A stretch of 64,000 nt of DNA. Source: Platynereis dumerilii (Eukaryota; Annelida; Polychaeta; Phyllodocida; Nereididae). A model generated the notes under the pieces. The model was not told where the DNA came from and did no database searches. It saw only the letters and a list, made by a program, of their open reading frames with translations. The position numbers were made by a program, and so were the translations under genes. Where the stretch lies: positions 124,001 through 188,000 of the forward strand of contig JAPTHN010000141.1 of assembly GCA_026936325.1 (NCBI GenBank), in the 5' to 3' direction. Positions within the stretch are counted from its first letter, which is position 1; each line of letters begins with the position of its first letter. Positions 32,100-43,393 of this stretch are shown here, one piece after another.

Positions 32100-35000
32100 C
32101 CTTGAGGACTTACAGTCCTCAAATTAATTACAATTACAATTTAGACTCTTCCAGTAAGCAAATTTTTGCAACTGGTCTTACATAAGTACCTTGACTTGTT
32201 TTAACTTTGACAGTACGGATTTTGCCATCTTTACTTGGCATGACCTCTTGAACTCTGCCAAGCAACCATTGACCTCTAGGACGATTACTGTCAACCACCA
32301 AGACCAAATCACCAATTACATGATTGCGCTGTTCCTTGGTCCACTTCTGTCTTACATTCAATGATGGCAAATATTCACGTAACCACCTGTGCCAAACATG
32401 ATCAGATAACACTTGAGACTGTCTCCATCTCTTTCTGCTGTCTATTTTACTTGAATGAAACTGATCAGGTGGGACCACTGCAGAACATACACCATGCTGA
32501 AAATGATTGGGGGTGAGAGCAGACAAATCGTTGGGGTCTGAGCTGTTGTGAGTTAAAGGCCTATTGTTTACAACATTTTCAACCTCAGTTAAAGTAGTTC
32601 TTAAGACCGATTCAGTAACACAAGTTTCTTTGAGAACAGCTTTCAAAGCCCTTTTGACAGACTTCACCAATATCTCCCAAGCTCCACCGAAGTGTGGGGC
32701 GTTTGGTGGAATAAAATTCCACTTAATAGCTGAATCAGTGAGAAATGTATCAATTTTATCTTGTTTCAAGTCATTTAAACATTCTTGAAGCTCTCTGTCG
32801 GCTCCAACAAAGTTCGTACCATTGTCACTGAACAACTGTTGTGGTTTACCCCGTCTACTAATGAAACAGCGAAGTATCAACAGAAATCATCAGTCTCTAA
32901 AGAATCTGCCAATTCCAAATGCACAGCTCTGGTAACAAGACAAGAGAACAAACATCCCCACCTTTTGATGCGACTTCTACCCCTTTTAACCACCATAGGA
33001 CCAAAATAATCCACACCAGTGAATTGAAAAGGCCTTGTGAAACCAGCAACGCGTTCACAAGGAAGGTCAGCCATAAATGGAATGGAGGGAAGCCTAGTTC
33101 GACGCCTGCAGTCAAAACAATCACTTATCACCTTCTTAGCCATTAGACGACATTTCACTGGCCAAAACTTTTCACGGACCATGGAGACAAGCTGTTCAGG
33201 ACCACAGTGAGCAGATTTCCTATGCTCCGACTGCATAATAACTTTGGTAACATGATGATCATATGGAAGGAGGATCTGTTGTTGAGCTGCTATGCCTTCT
33301 GGTACATTCTTCAAGCGTCCTCCCACCCTCATAAGCTGGAGATCAACATCGAAGAAAGGATCAAGACATTTGATGTGACTGTCAGGACAAACAACCAAAC
33401 CAGAACTCAAATTAGCAAAGTCACGAGAAAATCCATCAATCTGAGCCTTCCTCACAAGACACCTTTCAGCAAATTCAAGCTCACCAAGCGACAACCTCTC
33501 CTCCTTTACAGGAGACAACTTGAAACGAGAAATGTGCGAAAGAAAGTTGTTCACTGCACGGATCACCCAAGCTGCATGTCTCTTCAACTTTGTCAGGGAT
33601 GAATATCGTTCAGGCTGGATAAGATTGATGACTTCCAACTTCGACATGCTGTCACACTGAGTTCCAAGAGTCACATTCACCATTGCAGGTTTCTTCAAAT
33701 TTTCATCATCTTCAGCCACAGGTCCGACCTTGAGGATTTCTGGCCAATTTCTGTCATCCATCTTCAAAAACTCTGGTCCTTGAAACCACATCGAACCATT
33801 GGTAATCTCTTGAGCTGGCAAACCGCAAGTGGCTGCATCTGCTGGATTCTTCTGCCCAGGAACAAACTTCCATTGCTTCTTATCTTGGATGGAAAAGGAC
33901 TTTGAGACATCAACCTTCACACCAAATGACTCTGTCTGCCAAAACCTCTCAACCTGGGAAACAAGACCATCAAGACCAACATTGGCAGACGACAGAAAAT
34001 TTACATGAGCTTTTTGAACTTTACTTCCCACAGAGTCTTGAACACCCATAACACACCAACCTAAATGTATTTGGATCGCAACAGGTTCATTAGAACAGCC
34101 TTCTCTGGTTTCAAGTTGTAAATGCGCTTTAGGAACATTGGCACCAATAAGCAATTTTACCTCATGTGACCCAACATCAGAGAGATTCAAACCTTCCAAA
34201 TGCTTCAACCCTCGAAGTTTCTCAGACATCTTGAAAGACGGACAATTGAAGACACCTGGCCTGGTCCATGCCCTCGACACACACAACGGACTGGAATCTG
34301 GATCTCTCCCTGCCTTGACAAAGAAACTGACACACATGGAACGAAAATTAAACGATGGCCCCATAGTTTCAACCACAAGATCTTGTTGTTGCCCCTTAAG
34401 ACCCAAGTCGTGAGCCAATTCAGAGTTGATCAATGTGATATCACTAGCCGAATCTAACAATGCATAAGTATTCACAACTCTGCCATTTTGACCTTGTACA
34501 GTTACAGGCAACACTTGAAAATACACCGTTTGGGCAACATTTGAACAAGCTTCACGAACATTTTCCTGGACTTGTGTGTTAACATGAGCTTCAACTTTAC
34601 TGGGAGCATTACGATGCAAAGTAGAATGATGCTTTTTACTGAAACTTCTGCATGAAATTTTAGAGGTACAGTCTGCTACTCTATGTCTAGGATACATGCA
34701 ATTCAAACATAGCTGATTTGACATTACAAGAGCATACCTTTCTTCAGGCGACTTACTCTAATAGTCTCTGCATTTCGCCATATGATGTGAACCTGAACAA
34801 AGACAGCACGTGACAGTCTTTTCCTTCGAAATGTCTTAGTCAGCAGCCGAAGTTGAGTTCACTGTAGAATAATGAACTGGAGTATTGCGATGTTGATTTC
34901 TTGAGTTCTGGTGTTGACTTGAATCATGAGTCTTCTGGGTACGAGAAGGGAGTGCATAAGGACAGAACTCAGACTCAACATTGTCCTTCAGCCATTTCAG

Positions 35001-35930
35001 CAGATCCATCAGAGTGGGTTCCCGAAGGCGGCAAACATTCCGATGAAGTCATTCCACTTGCTTCGCTTGTCATTTGGAATACGCCTAGAAGCTCGCTCAA
35101 GAACATCACTGCTATTCAACTCTCCTGTGTAATGCATTTGCTGTAGAGTTGCAATACAATCACGGACGGCGATGTAGAATGCACGAAGAGCTGATGCATC
35201 ACCATTGGGAATAATTCCACCTAATATCACAGAGTTAATATACGCCCGAGCCACAGCAACTTTATGGCCGAAAGCAAATTTAAGTTCTTGAAGACATTGG
35301 GCATAATTACGACCACTAAATCCCAAACCTTGGATCAACTTCTTAGCTTCACCTGTGACATGTGATTGGAGAATTTCGATCCTCCTGGCATCATTCAAGC
35401 CACATCGGGTATGGACATGAATATAGAATTGCTCCACGAATCTAGGCCACATAATTGGAGATCCATCAAAACGAGGAAGTTCCACTTTCGGCAGATCCCG
35501 GTCCAGTTCAAGCCTTGCAACTGTAAGAGAGAGGTCATTCGGAGAACTAGGAGAGGACAGGGTAGTTGTCTCTATTCCGGGCACCAAATCATCGTAGGAC
35601 GAGTGTTAATTCAGAAGCAGACATGACACGAGTTATGTTCTTAGCTGTGAACTACACTGCTATGGGGTTTTTATTTATATCCCGCAATGATTTAATCAGT
35701 GGCTTTTATTCAATTTTAGTTTGATAACTTCAAATTCTCCCAAGTTTGGAGCAGCAATTTGTTGTGACGTCACCAGCTGCCCATTGTGATGTCATGACAT
35801 AAACAATCACTGCCCATTGTTTGAATAATAACGTCAGATAATTTATTTTATTGAGTTCACAAGGATGAACTCAATGGTGTGAACTCAATGGTTTTTTCAT
35901 GGTGTTCACTCACAATTGCGGGATATCACA
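32100..35930 (-). mobile_element. BEL/Pao LTR retrotransposon, broken fossil
   Basis: Minus-strand coding parts are recognised in family order. The gag-like segment is near 35590-35010 (KVELPRFDGSPIMWPRFVEQ). A CCHC-like region is near 34720-34650. A BEL-type aspartic protease is near 34510-34400 (ALLDSASDITLI), with the family's IHLGWCVMG motif near 34075. A junction region is near 33870-33780 (FVPGQKNPADAATCG). The integrase is near 33280-32140, with the HHCC zinc-binding region, FTGVDYFGPM, a FSDNGTNFVGA core, APHFGGAWE and a C-terminal GDLVLVVDSNRPRGQWLLGR. It is broken, with several breaks, and not every expected pol part is recognisable. The flanks at 35620-35930 look like a leader or LTR with a TATA-type box, but I could not pair two LTRs, so the outer ends are approximate. 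An old copy. Confidence 0.8.
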
Positions 35931-38300
35931 CAGAACCCATAATATTTTTGATTATTCTGTGAGAGATCTCAACTGTGATCACAATTCCATATTGTTCAAA
36001 ATAAATATGACACGAGAACCCTCAAAAGAGGTGAAAATAAAATATAGAAAAACAAAGTCCATCGACTTTGCAGCATTTTCCGATGAGCTGAAAAGAGCCT
36101 TTGATCTTATCGAAGAAAAACCGCCTTCCGAAAAGAACCTTAACTCTTTAACAGAAGCATATAATCTTATATGTAAAGGTTTGTTGGACAAACATGCCCC
36201 CCAACTTATAGGACGTATATGAAAGAGGGCACCTAACCCCTCGACAAATGAAGATATAAAACAATACAAAACACAGAAACGTCAGGCTGAGAGATGTTGG
36301 AGGAAAAGCCGGTTAGACATTGACTATCAACTGTACAAACAAAAAAGAACCTCCTAAATCAACGTCTTCAAAATTTAAAATCAGCGCATCTTAAAGACAA
36401 AATATCAACAAACAGAGGTAATTCCAAGGCCCTTTTTAAAATTGTGAATTCATGCCTCAACCGAAAGCAAGAGTCTCCACTTCCTCACCATGAACATGAA
36501 GAGACCCTGGCGAATGAGTTCATCACTTTTTTCGATAAGAAAATTAAGGACATCAGAGGAAAACTTGCAGCATCTTCTGTGCCTACCCGACCAGTCTCTT
36601 CCGGAAAAAAAACATACAGAGGACCAAAACTGACAAACTTTATTCAATTAACTGAAAATGAAGTCAAAAAATTAATACAGAACATGGCCGTGAAACACTG
36701 TGCGCTGGACCCCATCCACACATGGATAATCATCAGATGCATTGATGCCTTTGTGCCTATTCTAACAAGAATAGTTAACATGTCAATGTCTGTTGGCAAA
36801 GTCCCAATGACACAAAACATGCAATCGTTAAACCTCTACTGAAGAAAGCTGATGCTGAACTTTCTCCAAAAAACTTTAGACCTGTTTCGAATCTGTCATT
36901 CCTAGGTAAACTGATCGAAAGTGCTGTGATCCAACAATTAAACAACCACCTTAATAATAACAGCCTGGATGATGATCGACAATCACCCTACAAGACTAGT
37001 CACAGTAGCCTACTGAAACACTTTTAACTAAAGTCCACAATGACATCACTAAAGCCATGAGTAAGGGCAAGATAGTCATGCTCGTCATGCTTGACCTTTC
37101 TGCAGCCTTTGACACTATCGATCATGAGACTCTCATTAGGAGACTCGAGACTATATACGGGATTGAAGGGTCTAGTCTTAATTGGTTTAGATCCTATCTC
37201 ACGAACAGAACTCAATCCGTAACAATTGGCAACTGCGAATCTGATCGCGTTTCTCTTGATTATGGTGTGCCACAAGGCTCAAAGCTTGGTCCAGTTTTAT
37301 TTAACTCGTACATAGCGCCACTCAGCGAAATTGCTTGAAAACACAATTTGACAGATGAAAAATACGCGGATGATGAACAGCTGATCCTCTCCTTCAAACC
37401 AAACAACCCAGACAATCAAACAAATGCAATTAATCAAATGGAGAAGTGTATCAAAGAAATAGACATATTCCTTAAACAAAACAAACTGTGTAATAATTGT
37501 GAGAAAACAGAATTTTTATTAATAGGTAATCGAGTACATCTAAACAAAATTACAGACTTAAAGCTTGAAATAGGAATGACTAAAATCACACCAGTGTCTA
37601 ATGTAAGAAATCTTGGCGTAAATTTTGACAAACACATGAGCATGGACAAACAGGTGAACAAAATGTGTAGAAATGCTTACTATAATATTAAAAACATGTC
37701 CAAACTTAAAAAAATGCCTAAATACAGATGACAGGAAAACACTTGTGAATGCTCTCGTTACCCCACACTTGGACTATGGTAACAGTCTCCTTTTTGGGAT
37801 ATCAAAAAAATTGGAAAAGAAACTCCAAATTACACAAAATTCTGTAGTGAGACTCATCAAAGATATTGGCAAATATGAAAGTATTTCATCACACCGGAAA
37901 GAACTACACTGGCTGCCGATCTCACCTCGCATACATTATAAAATCTTATCATTGACTTGGAAAACTCTAAATAACCAATCTCCCAAATATTTAGCCGATC
38001 TTATTAAGCTTCGGTCTGACACCCGAAATGTAAGGAATCGTCTACAACTTGAAATTCCAAATAGTTGCAACCAAAACAATGTCTCTGACAGATCATTCTC
38101 ACGGAGTGCCCCAAAATTATGGAATGCTCTTCCAAACGATGTGAAGTGCCAGGAATCACTTGTAAGTTTTAAAAGGAAATTAAAGACTCACTTATTTAAA
38201 ATTTCTTATAACTGATACTCATAAAGCGCTGGAGAGCAGTGTAAGCTGGATCTAGCGCTATATAAATAAACTATTATTATTATTATTATTATTATAGAAG
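35899..38300 (+). mobile_element. L2-like LINE, 5'-truncated, decayed
   Basis: Plus-strand frames follow LINE ORF2 order. Linker: FDYSVRDLNCDHNSILFKI near 35950. Then an acidic/basic stretch with RQAERCWRKSRL, and NEFITFFDKKIKDIR near 36500. The reverse transcriptase includes KNFRPVSNLSFLGKLIESAV near 36870, MLDLSAAFDTIDHETLIRRL near 37090, LDYGVPQGSKLGPVLF near 37260 and EKYADDEQLILSF near 37355. The C-terminus has KELHWLPISPRIHYKIL near 37900 and ends FKRKLKTHLFKISYN at 38215. Breaks occur near 36220, 36355, 36840, 37025, 37335 and 37700. The 3' UTR AGCGCTATATAAATAA followed by (TTA)n at 38272-38295 is the typical L2-type tail and marks the true 3' end. The endonuclease is missing. Confidence 0.85.
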
Positions 38301-38474
38301 ACAAAATACAATGAAACTGTGTGACGTCATCAGAGCCATTTTGTGAATTACATGAAGGCATCTTATTGGCATATTTCCATCAATTAAAAAACATATTGAA
38401 AGTAAAAATTGTTGAATGAGATGCAGAATTTTATTATTCTTGCGGTATTTGTTGCACAACTAAATTGCAATAGA

Positions 38475-39390
38475 GTGGGTCGGGGCAAGAAGCCCGGGTT
38501 AGGTGAGAGCCCCCCCCAGGGTATATCTAAACTAACATTTTTGATGCTTTTTCTTATTGATAGGATTGGAGCTAGAGGCTTTTTAGGTGACGTCAACAAT
38601 TTTCAGGGCAAACAGCACCAAACCATAAAAGTAATTAAAGAAACAAAAAAAGGTGCATGATTTTTGTAACTCTGATTAATTCTTTGAAAGTGGTTGTAAG
38701 AAATAAAGTAAAAGTAATTAAAGTAAAATAACTTGGGACATTTTTAAAAGTATAATGGATTTCTGCATTGCTTCACTTTATGACCATAACCAAATATGAT
38801 TTTGATCATATTTTTTGCTTTTAAGCTCAAAATATAGAGGTCAAATTAAAACATGTGAGTTTGGGGCGAGAGGCCCCACAATGGTATGGGGCATGAGGCC
38901 CCCCTTCACTGAAGCCTCGAAGCTGCTTCAGGAACAATTTCATAATGTGTACTTTACCTTAAATCTTGATAAAATAGCTAATTGTAATCGAAAAAATTTT
39001 GCCGAAATCAAAAGAGGGCAAAAAATATTAAAAAATAAATGTATGATCAGAAAAATTCTGAAATTCAGAAAAAGTGAATAGAATGCCTTAGAAATGATAG
39101 AAGTACCCCAAGAAATAACTTTCAAGCTGAATGGGCTCGCAAAGAAAATTGCCATAGGATTATAATAGGGGGGCTTCTTGCCCGATGGGTGGGGTAAAAA
39201 GGCCATTTTATATTTTTTACAAAAAGGGCCTTAACTTATTTATTAAAATTGGTAGACATTTGTTTCACTAGTTATAAGTAGAGTCAAGTGATCTCTTCCT
39301 GACAGCATAAGCATTCAAATAATCGACCATAAAAAGTAGGTCAAATCGCACCTCGAAGTTAAGGGGGGCTGCATGCCCCGCGCTACTCTA
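38475..39390. repeat. AT-rich segment punctuated by GGGGC-N-GCCCC hairpins
   Basis: Short self-complementary words occur near 38480 (GGGGCAAGAAGCCCG), 38866 (GGGGCGAGAGGCCCC), 38888 (GGGGCATGAGGCCCC), 39170 (GGGGGGCTTCTTGCCC) and 39362 (GGGGGGCTGCATGCCCC). The rest is AT-rich and non-coding. It is probably a non-autonomous element of its own and abuts the truncated side of the repeat at 39404. Confidence 0.5.
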
Positions 39391-39403
39391 CCTGGAAAGG
39401 TAA

Positions 39404-40961
39404 TACAATTGAAATAAAAGTGGACGGAATTACCATAATAATTTCAAAGCTGGCATGACTGAGTGATTGTAAATCCGTCCACTCACTTCAAAGGAGGTTT
39501 AAAAGTACATTTATGACTTTTAATAGCCATAAATGGCATGACAATGATTGGAAAAGTGAGTTTGGGCAATTAAACCACATGATTGGGTTAACAGAGGTTT
39601 TCAATTGTAATTTAGGCAGTCAATTGGAATTTTTGATAATCAACTTAACCTCTCTTGTTCAATTCTTCTATTATAAGTGTAATCAGTACCCCACTATTCT
39701 AAAATTGACAGAAAATGCTTTGTGAAAGTTATTAGACAGCAAAACTTAAAAAAATCACAAGATATGATAGGTGAGTGCTGCACAATGCCCTGTGGACGGA
39801 TTTACCTTCCTTGCTGGACGGATTTAGCAGCAGGGTGGACGGATTTAGGTGCTCTAACCTTAATTTTTTGTTGCCATACCGCAGAACGGGGTGACTTTGA
39901 ACAGTTTTCACCTCAATTCCCTTATCTTTAAAAATGTATAAGATCTATGTGGTATTTCAGGAGATGAAATGTTGGCCACTGGCATGCAGTTAACCTGTGC
40001 ATTGGCATTTTGAGATGAACATCATGTATATGCCTGTGTCAGTGGATAAATGGGCGTTCAAACTCACCCCGAGATCCGGGGTGACAATGAAGAGAGTGAG
40101 TTTCAATGAAAGAAAACAATCAATTCTCAGAAAGCAAATGTTTATCTGTATTTATGAATTTTGCAGGGCTTGATTGCCTTTCCCTGAAATTTTGTCACTG
40201 GTTTTTTTATGTTTTGTGACTTTTTTTATTCTTGATCTACTTCCGTGCCTTTGGAGCTAAATGATTGCCTAATATAGTGAAACATGCATTCAGACATTGA
40301 ATTATATGCATTGTATTATGAAATATGATATATCTGTGAATATAGCTTACGGGAAAATGTGATGGTCTCCACGCTCACCATCACAATGTGATGTTCAAAG
40401 TCACCCCGAAGTTTGTTACAATTCAAAATCATCCACTTATATTATTTGTTGTTGGTCTTTCTGCATAGCCTCCAACAAGTTTCTGGTGGATTTTGGAAGT
40501 ATTTGAGTGACATTGTTATATGGCAGGCATTTATTACGCAAGGTTCCTTCAGTACTGTTGTGGGCACAGAAGTTCACAGGCTATGGTATCTTGCAAAAAG
40601 AAGTATGTTTATTAATCAAAATCACAAAAAAAATTCCAGTCACAATGACTTTGTGTAGAAAGAAACTAGGCTTTAGTAGAAAATAACCAAAAGTCAAATA
40701 CTTCTAGTATCTCATTTAGCTTTGCATTCATAGAGAATCAATCTTTTTCAGAAAAGTGTTCAAAGTCACCCCGGCTGTTCAAAGTCACCCCGTTCTATGG
40801 TAGTTTCAGCAAAAAATACTTGAATATTTGACTTTTTTGGCTGCTGATGACAGTATGGAACCTGTCCCCACAATATCGCTATTTTTTATTTTTGTATCTA
40901 TGCAAATAATCCTGGAAAGACAGTTTTAGCCAAAAGTGGACGAATTTACCCTCCTTGACTC
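39404..40961 (+). mobile_element. 1-kb TA-flanked transposon, copy 2, truncated at its left and carrying a nested element
   Basis: The sequence aligns in reverse orientation with 12347-13000. Shared words include ACAATTGAAATAAAAGT, TTGTAAATCCGTCCAC and GCTGGACGGATTTAGCAGCA, and the right end GTGGACGAATTTACCCTCCT ends GACTC|TA exactly as in copy 1. The equivalent of 13000-13359 is absent. The 922-bp segment 39879-40800 is an insertion that copy 1 lacks. Confidence 0.8.
39879..40800. mobile_element. Nested TA-flanked element (GGGGTGACTTTGAACA family)
   Basis: The left end reads TA|CCGCAGAACGGGGTGACTTT and the inverted right end TA|CCATAGAACGGGGTGACTTT. Further GTTCAAAGTCACCCCG copies lie near 40050-40085, 40395 and 40762. 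TA is at 39877-39878 and 40801-40802. Copy 1 of the host repeat has an uninterrupted TTGCCGTGGTTTCAGC at the matching place (near 12510), so both borders are confirmed by an empty site. There is no coding capacity. Confidence 0.85.
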
Positions 40962-40963
40962 TA

Positions 40964-41294
40964 AATTGTTTGCAAACAATTCCAAAGTCTAAGATTGGCC
41001 CTGCAACTCTGAAGTTTTTCGAGATGTGCCTTACTTTGGTCAATGGTCATTCATGGTTACACTTAAAATTGTGAATTTTCATATCCTGGAATTTTACTTT
41101 TTTGTAGGTAGGATTATAAATTTGGGAAAATTTGACAATTTAGACATATTATTTCTGCGGTTTCGCGGGACAAAATGAAATTTTAAGTTTTCTGAAATCC
41201 TACCAGCTTCAAAGTCATCATAAATATGGCTTCCTTATACTCAAATTGAAGCTAATTTTCTCCTGAGAACAATGGTATTAATATTATCATTGTG
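40964..41294. other. Intronic sequence, nothing recognised
   Basis: No structure seen between the repeat copy and the LINE relic. Confidence 0.4.
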
Positions 41295-42340
41295 TGTCAA
41301 ATAATGAGCGAGGTCATTCCAAAGAAATCTTCTGGATATGATAATTTCCCTAGCAAACTCCTAGCAAACTCCTGAAACTGATAAGTCATGAAATTTCACC
41401 TTCAATGACATCACATCTAAATCTTCCTTTAGTAAGTCATATTTACTGCTGGACTAAAATATGCCAAAGTTTCTCCAATATTCAAGGCAGATGATGCTTC
41501 AGATATTAAGAATTGTAGACCAGTAAGCATATTGCCGTGTATGTCAAAAATATTTGAAAAAGTCGTAAATGAACAAATTTGATGGTATTTCTATGAATCT
41601 CTAGCAGAAAATCTACCAGCCTTCCGAAAAAAAATACAATAAAGTCTATAGATGTTAATCAAAGCAGTTGAAGATTGGGAATCTGCTCTTGACGAAAGTA
41701 AGTATGTAGCGGCTATTTTAATTGATTTGAGTAAAGACTTCGAACTGTTGATCTGACTGCGAATTTAGGATTTCAGCTGATTTCCACCAAAACAAATTAG
41801 ACAAATTCTAAATTTATGGAAATTGGAAATCGGAAAGATGGTATCAGCAGAAGTATGATGGTAAAACCAGTAAAATAATACTTTTTGATATGGAAAAAAG
41901 AAGCCTCGCCTTCAAATGAACCCTAGAATTACAAATCATGACAAACTAAATGTGAAATTAATGAGAGTTTCATGGAAATTTGGTCTCCCAGTGACACCAA
42001 TTTGGCATTGACTGGGAGACCAAGTCTGTCCACTGGGAGACCATTTGGTCTCCCAGTTACTATGTTAAAAAATGCACTGGAGCCAACACTTTTTTTCTTC
42101 ATTTATGATATTTTTTAATTCACTTGTGTATAATATGATTTATTTATAATTGTGCAGATGACCCAACTAGATCATATTGTGCTCGAAGTTCAATTGAACT
42201 CACTACAAAACTTGAAAGTTGTGCAGGCATAGCAGGCCTGACAGATTGGTCTGTTGAAAATGGAATGAAAGCTAATCCTGATTTAGATATAACTATGATA
42301 CAATCAAATATAGAATTGCTAATTGATCCATTTACTTAGA
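41295..42340 (+). mobile_element. Decayed LINE: reverse transcriptase fragments
   Basis: Plus-strand pieces in order: VIPKKSSGYDNFPSKLL near 41310, KYAKVSPIFKADDASDIKNC then RPVSILPCMSKIFEKVV near 41460-41570, AVEDWESALDESKYVAAILI followed by DLSKDFEL near 41665-41755, and after a gap CADDPTRSYCARSSIELTTK and LTDWSVENGMKANPDL near 42155-42285. This is the reverse transcriptase from its first motifs to just after the ADD box. Frameshifts, stops and an inserted short hairpin (41981-42057) show it is dead. The C-terminus is missing. Confidence 0.7.
41981..42057. repeat. Four alternating TGGTCTCCCAGT words forming a hairpin
   Basis: TGGTCTCCCAGT lies at 41981 and 42046, with its inverse ACTGGGAGACCA at 42011 and 42032. 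Any forward copy can pair with any inverted copy. It sits inside the decayed LINE, between its catalytic box region and upstream motifs. Confidence 0.6.
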
Positions 42341-42344
42341 TCTG

Positions 42345-42817
42345 ATTTTACATCACGAATCATGATAACACAATCATGTACAGTGAAAATTTCAGTTGTA
42401 TGCAGACTTTGAAAGTTTTTGAAAGTTTGAAAGTTTTATTAGGGTTTTGTATTAATATGAACCTACAGTACAAATTTCTAAAAGTGGCTTGTCATATAAA
42501 ATCTAGCCTTAGCTATCTATCCATAGCCATTCCAAGCTAAACTAAGCTACGCTTATCCATAGCTAGCCATAGCTATCCAGAATTACTATTGTTTAAACAA
42601 GGGGTAAAGAGATTCGAGTGTATACAAAAGAATAGAAATGAATAGTTATGGATGGATATGGATAAGACTAGTAATGAATAGCTTCAGACAGCTAAGTTGA
42701 GCCACATTAAAAAATTTGTACTGTATATATTTCTCTTCTTCCACATTAATCAGACGTGCAATTAATGACCCAAGGTGTCTGTGCAACCAATTGACCATAT
42801 TCTCTTGTTTCTTTCAG
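42345..42817. other. Intron end with a low-complexity ATAGCTA/TATCCATA stretch
   Basis: Around 42500-42680 the words CTATC(T/C)ATCCATAGC and GGATGGATATGGATAAG recur and are partly inverted, giving a weak hairpin. The acceptor of exon 42818 follows (TCTTGTTTCTTTCAG). Confidence 0.4.
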
Positions 42818-43393
42818 GTTATTGTATAAGTTGATTAGAAGCTGTAACAAAGAGGAAGAGAATGAACATTTTCTGACCGTGCTGCAATTTTTAATGGCCT
42901 CAGTTTCATCTTTCCTGGATAAACATGGAAAGTCGGTTGGAGATACCTTAAATAATATCATTTTTGCTATCCCTAGTGCAATTTTGCAAATGCAAGCTTC
43001 TCCCATCAGGAATTTCATTGTGGAATTTTGTCTTAAACTGATTAAGACTAATCCAGCCTTCTTGGACAGTAGGGATTACAAAGGAAGAATTCCAGTTGCC
43101 AATCTGATGAAAAAAATACTCTTTGAACAGTTGTGGCAAAAAGTATCAGAAACTGACATTCTATGGAATCTCATATATGAGCTGGTAACTGACAAAAATG
43201 TTAACATCAAGGACGATGACGAAGTGACTCCTTACGCTTGGATTCTCCTGTGGCATGAATCTGTGAAAAGCGTTTCAAAATTGGATGCACTGGAAAAGCA
43301 GAAATTATTCGAGAAAATTGAGGATATGAAAAAACATTGCCAGGAAAAAAGAGCAAGTGAAAGAGATGCAAGTCAGGGCCTGAGTACTATTCG
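42818..43393 (+). CDS. Host gene, large exon, unknown product
   Basis: TTGTTTCTTTCAG precedes it, and a perfect donor, G|GTAAGT, follows at 43394. It enters in phase 2, which the micro-exon 26266-26300 requires. The 191 residues read LLYKLIRSCNKEEENEHFLT, then LQFLMASVSSFLDKHGKSVG, LQMQASPIRNFIVEFCLKLI, FLDSRDYKGRIPVANLMKKI, VTDKNVNIKDDDEVTPYAWI and a charged end with KLFEKIEDMKKHCQEKRASE. The pattern is amphipathic helices in pairs, with D-Y/D-x-G and D-x-V-TPYAW turns loosely reminiscent of ankyrin-like repeats, but not close enough to name. If the donor is not used, TAA at 43395-43397 ends the protein one codon later. I see no later exon with the right phase. This is the best-supported host coding sequence in the window. 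Confidence 0.8.

Noticed and set aside
31496-35930. A matching pair of LTRs for the BEL/Pao element
   Set aside because: No repeated block was found between the two flanks by eye, so the LTRs are not annotated.
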